From Actibacterium sp. XHP0104 (lineage in GTDB: Bacteria; Pseudomonadota; Alphaproteobacteria; Rhodobacterales; Rhodobacteraceae): 64,000 nucleotides of DNA. Where the stretch lies: positions 62,001 through 126,000 of the forward strand of contig NZ_JAOWLE010000005.1 in the NCBI RefSeq assembly GCF_025751515.1, read 5' to 3'. Under the pieces are notes generated by a model. It had not been told where the DNA came from and searched no databases. It saw only the letters and a list, made by a program, of their open reading frames with translations. Shown one piece after another: positions 18,302 through 27,295 of this stretch. How positions within the stretch are numbered: the stretch's first letter is position 1; the number at the start of each line of letters is the position of its first letter. A program made the translations under genes and the position numbers.

Positions 18302-20791
18302 CTAACCGTCTACGCGAATGGTGGCGTTGCTGGGGTCATAGGGGCTGTCGTCGGTCACGGTGGCCGTCCACAACTGGTCGAACATCTTGACCTGCAACAC
18401 GGTTCCCGGCGTCGCCAGATCGGGCCGCACATAGCCCATGCCGATGCTTTTACCGAACGCCACCGAATAGCCGCCCGAGGTCAGGCGCCCGACGCGGGCA
18501 TCACCGTCATAAAGCGCCTCGCGCCCCCAAGGGTCGGCATCCGTAGGCCCGTCGATCAACAGCGTCACACAAGAGCTGCGGATGCCGGTGTCCTGCATCT
18601 CGGCCTTGCCGTGGAACTCTTTCGACAGGTCGACAAAGCGATCGAGCCCGGCCTCGAACGGGGTGGCATCGCGGCCCAGTTCGGTGCCGAAGGCGCGATA
18701 GGATTTTTCCTGACGCAGCCAGTTCTGCGCCCGGGCGCCGACCAGTTTCAGCCCGTGTGCCTCGCCTGCCTGCATCAGTTTGTCCCACAGGTAGGTCTGC
18801 ATTTCGATCGGGTGGTGCAGCTCCCAGCCCAGCTCACCGGTATAGGCGACGCGGATCGCACGAACCGGGCACATGCCCAGTTCGATCTCGCGCATCGACA
18901 GCCAGGGGAAGCGTTTGTTCGACAGCGCTGTCTCGGGGTCGGCGTCGCGCACCAGCTCGCGCAGGATGGCGCGGCTGTTGGGGCCGGCGATGGCGAAGAC
19001 GCCCCATTGGGTGGTGACGTCGTGGATGTCGATCCAGCCGAATTCGGCGCGTTTGTCCTCGGCCGCCTTGATCAGGTAGTCGTGGTCATAGGCCTGCCAT
19101 GCGCCTGCCGACACGAGGTAGTATTCGCCCTCGGCCAGGCGCACGATGGTGTATTCGGTGCGGGTGGTCCCGGCCGAGCTAAGGGCGTAGGTCAGGTTGA
19201 TCCGTCCGACCTTGGGCAGTTTGTTGGTGGTGAACCAGTCAAGGAAGGCCGTCGCCCCCGGCCCGCGCACCAGGTGTTTGGTGAATGCGGTCGCGTCGAT
19301 CAGGCCGGCGGTTTCGCGGATGGCCTTTGCCTCGTCCACGGCATATTGCCACCAGCCGCCGCGGCGGAAACTGCGGGCGTCATGGTCGTTGAAGCCCTCA
19401 GGGGCGTAATAGTTCGGGCGTTCCCAGCCGTTGACCTGCCCGAACTGCGCGCCACGGGCTTTTTGCCGATCATAGGCGGGCGAGGTGCGCAGGGGCCGTG
19501 CGGCGGGGCGTTCCTCGTCGGGGTGGTGCAGGATATAGACGTGCTCGTAGGCCTCTTCGTTCTTGGCCACGGCATAGTCGGTGGTCATCCAGCCGCCGAA
19601 CCGTTTCGGGTCAAGCGAGGCCATGTCGATCTCGGCCTCGCCCTGGGTCATCAGCTGCGCCAGGTAATAACCGGTGCCGCCCGCGGCGGTGATGCCAAAG
19701 CTAAAGCCCTCGGCCAGCCACATGTTGCGCAGGCCCGGCGCGGGGCCAAGCAGCGGGTTGCCGTCGGGCGTGTAGCAGATCGGGCCGTTGAAATCGTCCT
19801 TTAGCCCCACCGTTTCCGAGGACGGGATGCGATGGATCATCGACATGTATTCTTCTTCGATCCGCTCCAGATCAAGCGGGAAGAGATCGGCGCGAAAGCT
19901 GTCGGGCACGCCGTAGGCAAAGCGCGCGGGGGCGTTACGCTCATAGGGGCCAAGGATCCAGCCGCCGCGTTCCTCGCGCACATACCATTTGGCGTCAGCA
20001 TCGCGCAGCACGGGATGTTCGGGGTTGCCCGCCTTGCGCCATGCGACCAGCGCCGGGTCGGGTTCGGTGACGATGAACTGGTGTTCCACCGGGATGGCCG
20101 GGGTCTTGAGACCCAGCATCCGCGCGGTGCGTTGCGAATGGTTGCCGGTGGCGGTGACGACATGTTCGGCGGTGATCACGACCTGTTCGTCCGAGGGCAC
20201 GAGGTTGCCGCCCTTTTCCACCATCTTGGTGCAGGTCACGCGCCATTCCGACCCGGTCCATTCATAGGCATCGACCTGCCAGCGGCGTTCGATGGTCACG
20301 CCGAACTGGCGCGCGCCCTTGGCCATGGCCTGGGTCACATCGGCCGGGTTGATGTAGCCATCGGTGGGGTGATAGATCGCGCCCTTCAGATCCTCGGTGC
20401 GGACCAGCGGCCAGCGGTCCTTGATCTGCGCCGGGGTCATCCATTCATAGGGCACGCCGCAGGTTTCGGCGGTGCTGGCGTACAGCATGTATTCGTCCAT
20501 GCGATCCTGCGTCTGGGCCATGCGCAGGTTGCCGACGATGGAAAAGCCGGGGTTCAGGCCGGTTTCGGCCTCGAGCGTCTTATAGAACTTGATCGAGTAG
20601 TCGTGGATATGCGTCGTCGCAAAGGACATGTTGAAATAGGGCAATAGGCCCGCCGCATGCCAGGTGCTGCCCGCGGTCAGCTCGTCACGCTCCAACAGCA
20701 TCGTGTCCCAGCCCGCGCGGCCAAGATGATAGGCAACAGAGGCGCCGACAGCACCGCCACCGACGACCAGGGCTTTGACATGGGTTTTCAT
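18302..20791 (-). CDS. Dimethylglycine/sarcosine dehydrogenase-like FAD protein with GcvT domains
   Basis: This 829-residue protein joins an N-terminal FAD oxidase domain (VVGGGAVGASVAYHLG near residue 10) to a C-terminal aminomethyltransferase (GcvT) half starting around residue 430. The segment GSTWHAAG contains the histidine (about residue 45) that carries covalent FAD in dimethylglycine dehydrogenase and sarcosine dehydrogenase. The C-terminal half binds tetrahydrofolate and would trap the released formaldehyde as methylene-folate. The family points to catabolism of methylated glycines or related osmolytes; dimethylglycine and sarcosine cannot be told apart from sequence by eye. It follows a 2-hydroxyacid dehydrogenase gene in the same direction, 107 bases away. 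Confidence 0.85.
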   Translation of the reverse strand: MKTHVKALVVGGGAVGASVAYHLGRAGWDTMLLERDELTAGSTWHAAGLLPYFNMSFATTHIHDYSIKFYKTLEAETGLNPGFSIVGNLRMAQTQDRMDEYMLYASTAETCGVPYEWMTPAQIKDRWPLVRTEDLKGAIYHPTDGYINPADVTQAMAKGARQFGVTIERRWQVDAYEWTGSEWRVTCTKMVEKGGNLVPSDEQVVITAEHVVTATGNHSQRTARMLGLKTPAIPVEHQFIVTEPDPALVAWRKAGNPEHPVLRDADAKWYVREERGGWILGPYERNAPARFAYGVPDSFRADLFPLDLERIEEEYMSMIHRIPSSETVGLKDDFNGPICYTPDGNPLLGPAPGLRNMWLAEGFSFGITAAGGTGYYLAQLMTQGEAEIDMASLDPKRFGGWMTTDYAVAKNEEAYEHVYILHHPDEERPAARPLRTSPAYDRQKARGAQFGQVNGWERPNYYAPEGFNDHDARSFRRGGWWQYAVDEAKAIRETAGLIDATAFTKHLVRGPGATAFLDWFTTNKLPKVGRINLTYALSSAGTTRTEYTIVRLAEGEYYLVSAGAWQAYDHDYLIKAAEDKRAEFGWIDIHDVTTQWGVFAIAGPNSRAILRELVRDADPETALSNKRFPWLSMREIELGMCPVRAIRVAYTGELGWELHHPIEMQTYLWDKLMQAGEAHGLKLVGARAQNWLRQEKSYRAFGTELGRDATPFEAGLDRFVDLSKEFHGKAEMQDTGIRSSCVTLLIDGPTDADPWGREALYDGDARVGRLTSGGYSVAFGKSIGMGYVRPDLATPGTVLQVKMFDQLWTATVTDDSPYDPSNATIRVDG

Positions 20792-20812
20792 GGCGGCGAC
20801 TCTCCTGCGCTG

Positions 20813-20842
20813 GGGCTGCTGATCACATTAATGCAGCAGCCC
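20813..20842. promoter_or_regulatory. Inverted repeat upstream of the dehydrogenase gene
   Basis: GGGCTGCTG and CAGCAGCCC form perfect 9-base arms around a 12-base AT-richer centre. It lies 22 bases in front of the FAD dehydrogenase start and behind the 2-hydroxyacid dehydrogenase stop. There is no T-run on either side, so an operator or a leader hairpin is at least as likely as a terminator. Confidence 0.4.
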
Positions 20843-20898
20843 GCGCGCGCCGGAGAAATCAGCCCGACATTTAGAGGCGGAAAAGCGACATGGGTCGC

Positions 20899-21885
20899 TT
20901 AAAGCATCGCCGGAACGACCTGATCGGGCGGGCGGTGGCCGTCGGCAAAGGTCTTGATGTTCAACAGAACCTTTTCGCCCATCTCGACACGGCCTTCGAC
21001 CGTGGCCGAGCTCATATGCGGCAAGAGCACCACGTTGGGCAGCTCGCGCAGCTCGGTGTTGACGCCAGAGCGGCCTTCGAACACGTCCAGACCGGCACCG
21101 GCGATCGAGCCGGCGCGCAGCTGGCGCACCAGGGCGTTCTCGTCGATCACCTCGCCGCGCGACGTGTTCACGATGACCGAGTTCTCTTTCATCATCCGCA
21201 GGCGACGCGCATCCATCAGGTGGAAGGTGTCGGGCGTATGCGGGCAGTTGATCGAGATGACATCCATGCGCTGGACCATCTCGTCGAGGTCGTCCCAATA
21301 GGTGGCGTTGGTCTCGGCCTCGATCTCGGGGCGCAGGCGGCGGCGGTTGTGGTAATGGACCTCAAGGCCAAAGGCCACGGCGCGGCGGGCAACGGCCTGG
21401 CCGATGCGGCCCATGCCGATGATGCCCAGACGGCGGCCACCCACACGGTGGCCCAGCATCGCGCCGGGGGCCCAGCCGCCCCATTCGCCCTTTTGCATCA
21501 CGGCCAGACCTTCGGGAATGCGGCGGGTCACGGCCAGCAGCAGCGCCATGGTCATGTCGGCGGTGTCATCGGTGACAACGCCGGGGGTGTTCGACACCAG
21601 AATGCCGCGCTGACGGGCGCTGTGAACGTCGATGTGGTCGACGCCGGCGCCATAGTTGGCGATCAGGCGCAGGCGCTCGCTGGCGCGAGCCAAGAGGCCG
21701 GCGTCAATGCGGTCGGTGATGGTGGGCACCAGCACGTCACAGCGCTGCATCGCGTCGGCCAGCTCTTGCTGAGTCATCGGCTCGTCTGTCTCGCGCAGCT
21801 CGACATCGAACAGCTCTTTCAGCCGGGCCTCAAAGACCCCGGGCAACCGTCGCGTAACAACAACAGTCAGGCGTTCTGCGGGCAT
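20899..21885 (-). CDS. D-2-hydroxyacid dehydrogenase (glyoxylate/hydroxypyruvate reductase type)
   Basis: This 328-residue NAD(P)-dependent enzyme has the D-isomer dehydrogenase layout: NYGAGVDHID early, the nucleotide-binding loop GIIGMGRIGQAVA in the middle, and the catalytic arginine, glutamate and histidine in NTSRGEVIDE, LDVFEG and LLPHMSSAT. It resembles GyaR-like glyoxylate or D-glycerate dehydrogenases. Reduction of glyoxylate or hydroxypyruvate would fit one-carbon and glycine metabolism next to the neighbouring methylglycine dehydrogenase, but this is an inference. Other 2-keto acids are possible substrates. Confidence 0.88.
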   Translation of the reverse strand: MPAERLTVVVTRRLPGVFEARLKELFDVELRETDEPMTQQELADAMQRCDVLVPTITDRIDAGLLARASERLRLIANYGAGVDHIDVHSARQRGILVSNTPGVVTDDTADMTMALLLAVTRRIPEGLAVMQKGEWGGWAPGAMLGHRVGGRRLGIIGMGRIGQAVARRAVAFGLEVHYHNRRRLRPEIEAETNATYWDDLDEMVQRMDVISINCPHTPDTFHLMDARRLRMMKENSVIVNTSRGEVIDENALVRQLRAGSIAGAGLDVFEGRSGVNTELRELPNVVLLPHMSSATVEGRVEMGEKVLLNIKTFADGHRPPDQVVPAML

Positions 21886-22002
21886 TCACATTCTCCCTGT
21901 TCTTTTCAACCCATCTCCGTAGTGGCAAAGTGTCGGAAGATCAGGGGATGCACAAGACCCCGTCACCGACAAAACCCTGCGACAAAGGGAACAAGAGGCA
22001 TA

Positions 22003-22494
22003 ATGCGGGCAGTTTTTCTGGCAGTTCTGATGACTGCCCTGTCACTGGGCGTGGCAGGGGCGCAGGAACGTGGGTCGGTGACGAACCTGCCAATCCCGCG
22101 ATACGTGTCGCTGAAGGCCGCCGAAGGCTATGCCCGGCACGGCCCCGGCCAGACCCATCGCATCGACTGGGTCTATAAACACCGCAACCAACCGCTGGAA
22201 ATCACGGGCGAATATGGCCACTGGCGCCGGGTGCGCGATCAGGACGGCATGGGCGGCTGGATGCATTATTCATTGCTGTCGGGCGTGCGCACCGTGCTGA
22301 TCGAGGCCGAGATGCAGAACCTGCATCGCAGCCCCAGCGCCGAGTCGCAGGTCGTGGCCCATGCCGAACGCGGCGTGATCGCCTGGCTAGAGCAATGCAC
22401 GCTGGACTGGTGCCAGGTCAAAGCCGGGCGGGTAAAGGGCTGGGTGCAGAAATCGACCCTGTGGGGCGTGCGCACAGACGAGGTGTTCGAGTAA
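22003..22494 (+). CDS. Secreted SH3-domain protein
   Basis: This 163-residue protein has a signal peptide (MRAVFLAVLMTALSLGVAGA, cut before QERG) and then two bacterial SH3-like segments: PRYVSLKAAEGYARHGPG with IDWVYKHRNQPLEI, and a second around QNLHRSPSAESQVVA. Proteins of this type are exported and contact the cell wall or periplasmic partners; no catalytic residues are visible. I start at the ATG with an AAGAGG about 5 bases upstream. It sits between divergently arranged metabolic genes and shows no clear operon partner. Confidence 0.85.
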   Translation: MRAVFLAVLMTALSLGVAGAQERGSVTNLPIPRYVSLKAAEGYARHGPGQTHRIDWVYKHRNQPLEITGEYGHWRRVRDQDGMGGWMHYSLLSGVRTVLIEAEMQNLHRSPSAESQVVAHAERGVIAWLEQCTLDWCQVKAGRVKGWVQKSTLWGVRTDEVFE

Positions 22495-22558
22495 ACGCGC
22501 CGCGTTGCCCGGCCGGGCGGCTTGGGCTAGATGGATAGGGCCTAGATCGGAACGCCCC

Positions 22559-23437
22559 ATGTCTGAAAAACCGCATCTGATGAACATGTCCGCCGGGCTG
22601 GCCTCGGTCGGGGTCGCCGCGACGCTGGTGGTGCTGAAACTATGGGCGCTGGGCGAGACCCACGCCCTGTCGATCGCGGCCTCGCTGGCCGACAGCGCGA
22701 TGGATCTGATGATCTCGCTGGGGGGGCTTGCGGCGATCATCTATGCCGCCCGCCCCGCCGATGAAGACCACCATTTCGGGCACAGCTCGGCCGAGGATCT
22801 GGCGGCGCTGGGCCAGGCGCTGTTCATCCTTGTTTCGGCCGGCGTGATCTTTTGGGCCGGGCTGCGGCGCATCGTGTCGGACGCGCCCGTGCAGCTGATG
22901 TCCGAGGGGCGCGGCATGGTGGTGATGGCCGTGTCGGTGGTGCTGACGCTGGGGCTGGTGCTGTGGCAGCGCCGCGTCGCGGCCCGCACCGGCAGCCGCG
23001 TGGTCAAGGCCGATCAGTTGCATTACCTGGGCGACCTGCTGCCCAACCTGGGGGCGATTCTGGCGCTGTGGGCCTCGGCCCAGTTCGGGCTGCAGGGCGT
23101 CGACAGCGTGGTCGCGATGGGTGCGGCTGTGATGCTGGGCGTGGGGGCGGTGAATATCGGCTCGGGCGCGTGGCATGCGTTGATGGATCGCTCGGCCGAC
23201 CCCGAGATCGTCGCCGGCATTGCCGAGATCGCCCGCAACTGGCCCGGCCTTTACGGGTTTCACGACCTGCAGACCCGCACCGCCGGCAGTCAGCTGTTCA
23301 TCAATCTGCATATCGAGCTGGACGGCAATCAAAGCCTGCACGACGCCCATGCCATCGGCGCCGGGCTGAAACGCGCGCTGATCGAGGCCTATCCGAATGC
23401 CCAGGTGATCATTCACAAGGACCCGGTGCGCGACTAG
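22559..23437 (+). CDS. Cation diffusion facilitator (metal efflux) protein
   Basis: This 292-residue inner-membrane protein has the CDF family layout: an N-terminal segment, about five or six hydrophobic spans, and a C-terminal cytoplasmic domain (LYGFHDLQTRTAGSQLFINLH). The metal-site pattern in the second helix, SLADSAMD, and the HHFGHSSAED segment after it are typical of the FieF-like branch that exports Zn, Fe, Co or Cd in exchange for protons; the ion is not fixed by sequence. I start at MSEKPHL instead of a codon 18 residues upstream. It converges with the Lrp gene. Confidence 0.9.
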   Translation: MSEKPHLMNMSAGLASVGVAATLVVLKLWALGETHALSIAASLADSAMDLMISLGGLAAIIYAARPADEDHHFGHSSAEDLAALGQALFILVSAGVIFWAGLRRIVSDAPVQLMSEGRGMVVMAVSVVLTLGLVLWQRRVAARTGSRVVKADQLHYLGDLLPNLGAILALWASAQFGLQGVDSVVAMGAAVMLGVGAVNIGSGAWHALMDRSADPEIVAGIAEIARNWPGLYGFHDLQTRTAGSQLFINLHIELDGNQSLHDAHAIGAGLKRALIEAYPNAQVIIHKDPVRD

Positions 23438-23443
23438 GTGGTC

Positions 23444-23944
23444 CTAGGCCTGGCGGTTGATCCGCGCCTCGAGCACGTCAAAAGGCACGCCCGGCTGATC
23501 CTTGGCGCAGCGGATCACCAGCGAGGTCTTGACGCTGGCCACATTGTCGGCGGCGGTCAGCTGCTCGGTCAGAAAGCTTTGAAAGGTGCTGAGATCGGGG
23601 GCCACGCATTTCAGGATGAAATCGACCTCGCCGTTCAGCATGTGACATTCGCGTACAAGGGGCCACCCGCGGCAGCGTGCCTCAAAGGCCGACAGGTCGG
23701 CCTCGGCCTGGCTTTGCAGGCCAACCATGGCGAAAACCTGAACCTCAAAGCCCAGCTCGCGCGCATCGACATCGGCGTGATAGCCCTTGATATAGCCGGT
23801 TTCCTCCAGCGTACGCACGCGCCGCAGACACGGCGGCGCAGAAATGCCCACGCGCTTGGCCAATTCGACGTTGGTCATCCGGCCATCCGCCTGAAGCTCG
23901 GCCAGAATCTTTCTGTCGATCGGATCGAGTTTCGCGCCCGCCAT
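23444..23944 (-). CDS. Lrp/AsnC-family transcriptional regulator
   Basis: This 166-residue regulator has an N-terminal helix-turn-helix ([20 protein letters not shown] and [14 protein letters not shown]) and a C-terminal ligand-binding RAM domain (GEVDFILKC). The proteins form octamers that sense amino acids. It is divergent from trxB with 174 bases between, an order I recall from related genomes. AT-rich copies of AATAATA in that gap could be its own binding sites. An in-frame start at 24067 would extend into the control region and is unlikely. Confidence 0.9.
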   Translation of the reverse strand: MAGAKLDPIDRKILAELQADGRMTNVELAKRVGISAPPCLRRVRTLEETGYIKGYHADVDARELGFEVQVFAMVGLQSQAEADLSAFEARCRGWPLVRECHMLNGEVDFILKCVAPDLSTFQSFLTEQLTAADNVASVKTSLVIRCAKDQPGVPFDVLEARINRQA

Positions 23945-23961
23945 GACTGCCCTCCATTTTC

Positions 23962-24005
23962 GCGAATAATACGCGCGGGTCAGATGGTGCGCAATAATAT
24001 TTCGC
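23962..24005. promoter_or_regulatory. Repeated AT-rich boxes between lrp and trxB
   Basis: Two copies of the core AATAATA flanked by GCG or GCGC occur at 23965-23971 and 23993-23999, 28 bases apart. The second continues as a near-palindrome, GCAATAATATTTCGC. Lrp-type proteins bind repeated AT-rich boxes, so this is a candidate autoregulatory or trxB control site. A plausible trxB promoter lies next to it (TTGAGT, 17 bases, TATCGA). Confidence 0.35.
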
Positions 24006-24118
24006 ACTTGAGTAATTTTTTGAACCGCTCTATCGAGGCCGGTCATAGGCGCACAGGGGGCTTTCACCCCGCGCGGCGGGTGTCTATATCCGACATGTCA
24101 CAATTGAGGGGGCCGATC

Positions 24119-25060
24119 ATGGGCGAGACGAAACACAGCAAGGTTCTGATTATCGGGTCGGGCCCGGCGGGCTATACGGCGGCTGTCTATGCCTCGCGCG
24201 CGATGCTGGAACCGGTGCTGATCCAGGGCATTCAGCCGGGCGGCCAGCTGACCATCACCACCGAGGTCGAGAACTGGCCCGGCGAGGTCGAGATCCAGGG
24301 CCCCGAGCTGATGATCAAGATGGAAGAGCACGCCCGCTCTGTCGGGACCGAGATCATCGGTGACATCATCACCAGCCTCGACCTGTCGAAACGCCCGTTT
24401 ACCGCCCATGGCGACAGCGGCACCACCTACACCTGCGACGCGCTGATCCTGGCGACCGGCGCCCAGGCGAAATGGCTGGGCCTGCCCTCTGAAGAGAAAT
24501 TCAAAGGCTTTGGCGTCTCGGCCTGCGCCACTTGCGACGGGTTCTTCTATCGCGGGCAAGAGGTGGTCGTGGTCGGCGGCGGCAACACGGCCGTCGAAGA
24601 GGCGCTGTTCCTGACCAATTTCGCCTCCAAGGTCACGCTGATCCATCGCCGCGACAGCCTGCGGTCGGAAAAGATCCTGCAGGACCGCCTGTTCAAGAAC
24701 CCCAAGGTCGAGATCCTGTGGAACCACGCCATCGACGAGATCACCGGCGGCGACAATCCGTTGGGGGTCGAGGCCGTGCGCGCCAAGCATGTCGAAACCG
24801 GCGAGATCACCGAAGTGCCCTGCAAGGGCTTTTTCGTCGCCATCGGCCATGCCCCGGCATCCGAGTTGGTCAAGGATCAGCTGGAAACCCACATGGGCGG
24901 CTATGTCGTGACCAAGCCCGACAGCACCGAAACCAGCATCCCCGGCGTCTTTGCCGCGGGTGACCTGACCGACCACAAATACCGTCAGGCCGTCACCAGT
25001 GCCGGCATGGGCTGCATGGCCGCACTCGAGGCCGAGCGCTGGCTGGCCGAAAACGAATAA
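24119..25060 (+). CDS. trxB: Thioredoxin-disulfide reductase
   Basis: This 313-residue NADPH-dependent flavoenzyme reduces thioredoxin. It has an FAD-binding start ([19 protein letters not shown]), the redox-active pair in [10 protein letters not shown], the NADPH-binding [12 protein letters not shown] and the C-terminal [19 protein letters not shown] start at MGETKHSK because GAGGGGG lies about 7 bases upstream; an ATG eight codons earlier is also in frame. It is followed by a hairpin terminator and then the sulfate-activation gene. Confidence 0.97.
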   Translation: MGETKHSKVLIIGSGPAGYTAAVYASRAMLEPVLIQGIQPGGQLTITTEVENWPGEVEIQGPELMIKMEEHARSVGTEIIGDIITSLDLSKRPFTAHGDSGTTYTCDALILATGAQAKWLGLPSEEKFKGFGVSACATCDGFFYRGQEVVVVGGGNTAVEEALFLTNFASKVTLIHRRDSLRSEKILQDRLFKNPKVEILWNHAIDEITGGDNPLGVEAVRAKHVETGEITEVPCKGFFVAIGHAPASELVKDQLETHMGGYVVTKPDSTETSIPGVFAAGDLTDHKYRQAVTSAGMGCMAALEAERWLAENE

Positions 25061-25074
25061 TTCCCGCGAAAGCG

Positions 25075-25107
25075 ACTCTGGCCCCTGTTTGTCGGGGCCG
25101 GAGTTTT
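25075..25107 (+). terminator. Terminator after trxB
   Basis: ACTC-T-GGCCCC pairs with GGGGCC-G-GAGT around an 8-base loop, followed by TTTTG. It begins 15 bases after the trxB stop. One mismatch interrupts the stem. Confidence 0.65.
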
Positions 25108-25262
25108 GATTGCCGAAGCTTTTCGAAACAATTTTCCCGAAAACGCTGGCTTTAGCGTTCATTTCGCCGCAGTTGCAAAATAAACGTCGCCGAAGGTTGA
25201 TATTCCGGCCCAAACGGCGTTACCCAGCGCCGAAACCGCCCCTTCTTATTCCGAGTGACGAT

Positions 25263-26981
25263 ATGCCCATAAACAATAATCTCGCCCCGATCACAGAGCT
25301 TTACGTGAGCCATGAAAGCGCGCTGAAGCTGAAAGACGAAGCCGGCAACCTGCCCAGCTGGGATCTGACCCCGCGCCAGATCTGCGATCTGGAACTGCTG
25401 ATGAATGGCGGGTTCAACCCGCTCAAGGGGTTCCTGGGCGAAGAAGATTACAACGGCGTTGTCGAGAACATGCGCCTGGCCGACGGCTCGCTGTGGCCGA
25501 TGCCGATCACGCTGGACGTGTCCGAGAAATTCGCCGAGGGCCTCGAACCGGGCCAGGACATCGCGCTGCGCGACCAGGAAGGCGTGATCCTGGCGATCAT
25601 GAGCGTCACCGACCGCTGGACGCCCAACAAGGCCCGCGAGGCCGAAAAGGTATTCGGCGCCGATGATCAGGCCCACCCGGCCGTCAACTACCTGCACAAC
25701 GTCGCCGGCCCCGTCTATCTGGGCGGCCCGATCACCGGCATCCAGCAGCCCGTGCATTATGATTTCAAGGCCCGCCGCGACACCCCGAACGAGCTGCGCG
25801 CCTATTTCCGCAAGCTGGGCTGGCGCAAGGTCGTGGCCTTCCAGACCCGCAACCCGCTGCACCGCGCCCACCAGGAGCTGACCTTCCGCGCCGCACGTGA
25901 GGCCCAGGCCAACCTGCTGATCCATCCGGTTGTCGGCATGACCAAGCCGGGCGATGTCGATCACTTTACCCGCGTGCGCTGCTACGAGGCCGTGCTGGAC
26001 AAATACCCGCAATCGACCACCACCATGTCGCTCTTGAACCTGGCGATGCGCATGGCCGGCCCGCGCGAGGCTGTGTGGCACGGTCTGATCCGCAAGAACC
26101 ACGGCTGCACCCATTTCATCGTCGGCCGCGACCACGCCGGCCCCGGCAAGAACAGCGCCGGTGACGATTTCTATGGCCCCTATGATGCGCAGGACCTGTT
26201 CCGCCAGCATCAAGAGGAAATGGGCATCGAGATGGTCGACTTCAAACACATGGTCTATGTGCAGGAACGCGCCCAGTACGAACCCAATGACGAGATCGCG
26301 GACAAGGACAATGTCACGATCCTGAACATCTCGGGTACCGAGCTGCGCCGCCGTCTGCGCGAAGGTCTGGAGATCCCGGAATGGTTCTCGTTCCCCGAAG
26401 TGGTGAAAGAACTGCGCCGCACCTCGCCGCCGCGCTCGCAGCAGGGCTTTACCGTGTTCTTCACCGGTTTCTCGGGCTCGGGCAAATCGACCATCGCCAA
26501 CGCGCTGATGGTCAAGCTGATGGAGATGGGCGGCCGCCCGGTGACGCTGCTGGACGGTGACATCGTGCGCAAGAACCTGTCGTCCGAGCTGGGCTTCAGC
26601 AAGGAACACCGCGACCTGAACATCCGCCGCATTGGTTACGTGGCCAGCGAGATCACCAAGAATGGCGGCATCGCCATCTGCGCCCCGATCGCGCCCTATG
26701 CCACCACCCGCCGCGCGGTTCGCGAAGACATCGAACAGTATGGCGCCTTTGTCGAAGTGCATATCGCCACCACGATCGAGGAATGCGAACGCCGTGACCG
26801 CAAGGGCCTGTATAAACTGGCGCGCGAAGGCAAGATCAAGGAATTCACCGGCATCTCTGACCCCTATGATGTGCCTTTGAACCCCGAGCTGCGCCTCGAG
26901 ACCGAAAGCACCGATGTCGACCATTGCGCGCATCAGGTTCTGCTGAAGCTGGAATCGCTGGGTCTGATCGGCCTGCAATAA
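25263..26981 (+). CDS. Fused sulfate adenylyltransferase / adenylylsulfate kinase
   Basis: This 572-residue protein makes APS from sulfate and ATP and then phosphorylates it to PAPS. Residues up to about 385 are the single-chain ATP sulfurylase (FQTRNPLHRAHQEL, VHPVVGMTKPGDVD, RDHAGPGKNS). The rest is APS kinase (FTGFSGSGKST, LLDGDIVRKN, EVHIATTIEECERRD). A two-subunit CysDN system, as in enterobacteria, is thus not used here. I start at MPINNNLAP. The 202 bases in front hold a small inverted repeat (AACGCT at 25142, AGCGTT at 25154) and possible -35 elements, but no known riboswitch that I recognise. Confidence 0.95.
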   Translation: MPINNNLAPITELYVSHESALKLKDEAGNLPSWDLTPRQICDLELLMNGGFNPLKGFLGEEDYNGVVENMRLADGSLWPMPITLDVSEKFAEGLEPGQDIALRDQEGVILAIMSVTDRWTPNKAREAEKVFGADDQAHPAVNYLHNVAGPVYLGGPITGIQQPVHYDFKARRDTPNELRAYFRKLGWRKVVAFQTRNPLHRAHQELTFRAAREAQANLLIHPVVGMTKPGDVDHFTRVRCYEAVLDKYPQSTTTMSLLNLAMRMAGPREAVWHGLIRKNHGCTHFIVGRDHAGPGKNSAGDDFYGPYDAQDLFRQHQEEMGIEMVDFKHMVYVQERAQYEPNDEIADKDNVTILNISGTELRRRLREGLEIPEWFSFPEVVKELRRTSPPRSQQGFTVFFTGFSGSGKSTIANALMVKLMEMGGRPVTLLDGDIVRKNLSSELGFSKEHRDLNIRRIGYVASEITKNGGIAICAPIAPYATTRRAVREDIEQYGAFVEVHIATTIEECERRDRKGLYKLAREGKIKEFTGISDPYDVPLNPELRLETESTDVDHCAHQVLLKLESLGLIGLQ

Positions 26982-27000
26982 GGCCCGCCCCCGAAACGAC

Positions 27001-27029
27001 AAAGGCCCCGGCGATTGCCGGGGCCTTTT
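27001..27029. terminator. Two-way terminator between convergent genes
   Basis: AAAGGCCCCGG and CCGGGGCCTTTT (27001-27011 and 27018-27029) form a strong stem with A-run and T-run on the two sides. It can stop both the sulfate-activation transcript and the opposing Hsp20-DUF1150 transcript. Confidence 0.88.
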
Positions 27030-27048
27030 GCATTTCTGGCGTCTGTTG

Positions 27049-27276
27049 TCAGTGCACGGTCACGGGCGACAGGTCGTTCTGTCGCGCCAGGATGAAGGCC
27101 AGCGTCCGGTCGCGCACCAGCGCCAGGCGCTCGCCGTTCGAATCATGCACGGCGTAAAGTTCTTCCATGCCCTGGGCCTGTTCCTGCACCTCTTCGGGCA
27201 GGTCGGCCACAGCCACCGGGCGCACATAGACGATCCGGTCGCCGTCATCGGGCAGGAACTCGTATTTCGTGTTCAT
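27049..27276 (-). CDS. DUF1150 family protein
   Basis: This small acidic protein of 75 residues matches the DUF1150 family, which I know mainly from alphaproteobacteria next to small heat-shock protein genes. Features are YEFLPDDGDRIVYVRPV and DRTLAFILARQND. It lies 19 bases behind the hsp20 gene and is probably in the same heat-controlled transcript. No function is established to my knowledge; a role as partner or modulator of Hsp20 is only suggested by the neighbourhood. Confidence 0.85.
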   Translation of the reverse strand: MNTKYEFLPDDGDRIVYVRPVAVADLPEEVQEQAQGMEELYAVHDSNGERLALVRDRTLAFILARQNDLSPVTVH

Positions 27277-27295
27277 CGCGTTTCCCCTTTGCCTG

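Noticed and set aside
25061-25262. SAM-type riboswitch in front of the sulfate activation gene
   Set aside because: There is a small inverted repeat and AT-rich sequence but none of the conserved SAM-II pieces that I can recognise.
25152-27002. A 616-codon minus-strand frame opposite the sulfate activation gene
   Set aside because: The fused ATP sulfurylase/APS kinase explains the region, and the antisense frame has no start signal or motif.
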